16,390 nucleotides of DNA from Streptosporangiaceae bacterium (GTDB taxonomy: Bacteria > Actinomycetota > Actinomycetes > Streptosporangiales > Streptosporangiaceae): positions 1-16,390 of the forward strand of contig JASHOI010000753.1 in the NCBI GenBank assembly GCA_030041195.1. Direction: 5' to 3'. Below the pieces are notes generated by a model. That model did no database searches. It saw nothing but the letters and a program-made list of their open reading frames with translations, and was not told where the DNA came from. A program made the translations under genes and the position numbers. How positions within the stretch are numbered: position 1 is the stretch's first letter; each line of letters starts with the position of its first letter. Positions 15,785 to 16,390 of this stretch are shown here, one piece after another.

Positions 15785-15801
15785 CACAGCTACACTGTGT
15801 A
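15785..15801. promoter_or_regulatory. Overlapping short palindromes upstream of the sigma gene
   Basis: TACACTGTGTA (15791-15801) is an 11-base palindrome with a single central base, overlapping CACAG-N5-CTGTG (15785-15799). It lies 41 bases upstream of the other palindrome (15728-15743), about four helical turns away. It may be a second regulator site in the sigma promoter region. Confidence 0.35.
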
Positions 15802-16030
15802 TTCAATGGCCTTAATGGCAATGGCAGTTAGGGCTGCTTTTGCCATCGCAATTAGAACACCGCCTGATACAGCAGGAAGAATCGCGTGATTGCCGGTTTC
15901 GCAGGACTCGCCCCGTCCACGGCAGTTGGCACCGGTGTCAGCGCGCTCAGAAGCAAGAGTCGGCTCAAGATGGACAGGCCGGCGACTTGACCGAGACGGA
16001 GGTCGTGGCGGGGAACGCCGCGACCGGAGT

Positions 16031-16060
16031 TTGACGGCTCAAGCTTGGTTGCTTTACGTA
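16031..16060 (+). promoter_or_regulatory. Possible plus-strand promoter
   Basis: TTGACG (16031-16036) is followed after 17 bases by TTACGT (16054-16059), or after 18 by TACGTA (16055-16060). The -35 is good and the -10 is mediocre; the latter lies within the palindrome TTTACGTAAA (16053-16062). It would read toward the right edge of the window. Confidence 0.35.
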
Positions 16061-16151
16061 AACGTGTACTGACACCTGGTACACCGACACCGCAGAGTCG
16101 GCCAGCTGACCCGAATCTCGGCCCGGATCAGCCGCGCCAGACAGTTGCATT

Positions 16152-16206
16152 CCATGATCTTGGTGGCTGAATACCTCATAGCGGTATTAATCAACCAAGA
16201 TAATGG
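16152..16206. repeat. 55-base imperfect inverted repeat
   Basis: A 24-base left arm (16152-16175) matches the reverse complement of the right arm (16183-16206) at 20 of 24 positions, around a 7-base loop. Uninterrupted cores are ATCTTGGT/ACCAAGAT and AATACC/GGTATT. It may be a structured RNA leader, a terminator, or a small palindromic repeat; nothing in the sequence decides between these. Confidence 0.65.
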
Positions 16207-16209
16207 AAA

Positions 16210-16239
16210 AGCCCCCGTGTGTTGATCATCTGCGGGGCT
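16210..16239 (-). terminator. Terminator-like hairpin on the minus strand
   Basis: AGCCCC (16210-16215) pairs with GGGGCT (16234-16239). Read on the minus strand, the hairpin ends in GGGGGCTTTTCC, a short U run, as in intrinsic terminators. It would end a minus-strand transcript entering from the right edge and so insulate the sigma promoter region. The loop is long (18 bases), which weakens the case. Confidence 0.45.
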
Positions 16240-16390
16240 GGGACGCCTGCGGCGGGCGGCGACACCAATGCGTGGGTCTTGGCGGGTGATCCGTGCGCGG
16301 GGAGTCTCCCGTCTCGCTCCTGCCGGCGTGGCGGCAGGGCAAAACAGCGCGCGGGGCCTGGCGCGCGGCCGAAGCGGCGCGAGCGGCGCC

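Larger units (their letters stand above)
15671..16390. other. 720-base region upstream of the sigma gene without a supported gene
   Basis: The sequence is clearly less GC-rich than the rest up to about 16240. Small open frames exist on both strands, but none has a ribosome site, family motif or actinomycete codon bias. It contains palindromes at 15728-15743 and 15791-15801, a possible plus-strand promoter at 16031-16060, GTGTAC-N9-GTACAC (16064-16084), a 55-base hairpin (16152-16206), a terminator-like hairpin (16210-16239), and a 7-bp G/C hairpin at 16319-16338. It is probably regulatory DNA between the sigma gene and a gene beyond the right edge. Confidence 0.6.

Noticed and set aside
15840..16150. 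Several 60-64-codon open frames upstream of the sigma gene
   Set aside because: They overlap each other on both strands and lack ribosome sites, motifs and actinomycete codon bias.
16226..16390. Minus-strand frame open from the right edge to a TGA at 16226
   Set aside because: 54 codons of Arg/Pro/Ala-rich sequence without a motif; openness is expected at this GC content. The following terminator-like hairpin keeps a real gene end possible but unsupported.

Overview
The window is GC-rich (about 70% by eye, with strong G/C at third codon positions). Gene content and order point to a high-GC actinomycete related to Streptomyces/Streptosporangiales: an ECF sigma factor of the SigD/ShbA type beside guaB and the actinobacterial paralog guaB3, an LpdA-type flavoprotein, an acyl-CoA carboxylase of the AccA type, and a split acyl-CoA mutase. 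I cannot place genus or species. It reads as ordinary chromosomal core sequence. I see no CRISPR array, transposase, prophage gene, rRNA or tRNA.

Left part (1-4622). The 3' end of a biotin-dependent acyl-CoA carboxylase alpha subunit is followed after 4 bases by a small two-helix membrane protein (DUF5313-like). Converging on these from the minus strand is an LpdA-type NAD(P)H:quinone/disulfide reductase. Upstream of it are a hairpin that could terminate transcription, a PH-domain membrane protein and an M20 amidohydrolase.

Middle part (4609-9412). The amidohydrolase start overlaps the 3' end of a YbdK-type carboxylate-amine ligase by 14 bases, so the pair looks translationally coupled. The ligase gene and its 328-base upstream gap are visibly less GC-rich than their surroundings. 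Next comes a 526-residue methylmalonyl-CoA-mutase-type catalytic subunit without a B12 domain. A 351-base divergent intergenic region follows, carrying three copies of an 8-mer and two inverted repeats. It separates the mutase from a D-Ala-D-Ala carboxypeptidase on the plus strand.

Right part (9409-16390). trpS converges on the carboxypeptidase, and their two TAG stops share one CTAG. Then, all on the minus strand in transcription order from the right: ECF sigma factor, guaB, guaB3, glpD, then trpS behind its own promoter. The last 720 bases, upstream of the sigma gene, hold no gene I can support. They contain several palindromes, a possible plus-strand promoter, a 55-base imperfect hairpin and a terminator-like hairpin.

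How the genes work together: carboxylase plus mutase suggests propionyl/methylmalonyl-CoA metabolism; guaB and guaB3 belong to guanine nucleotide supply; glpD feeds electrons from glycerol-3-phosphate to quinone; the carboxypeptidase trims peptidoglycan. By analogy with ShbA, the sigma factor may govern expression of the principal sigma factor. No obviously new defence or mobile system is visible. The points most worth checking are an in-frame GSS(P/S)RA-coding repeat shared by two unrelated genes, the overlapping ligase/amidohydrolase pair, an LpdA that keeps both redox cysteines but lacks the usual His, the leaderless-type promoters, and the structured region upstream of the sigma gene.
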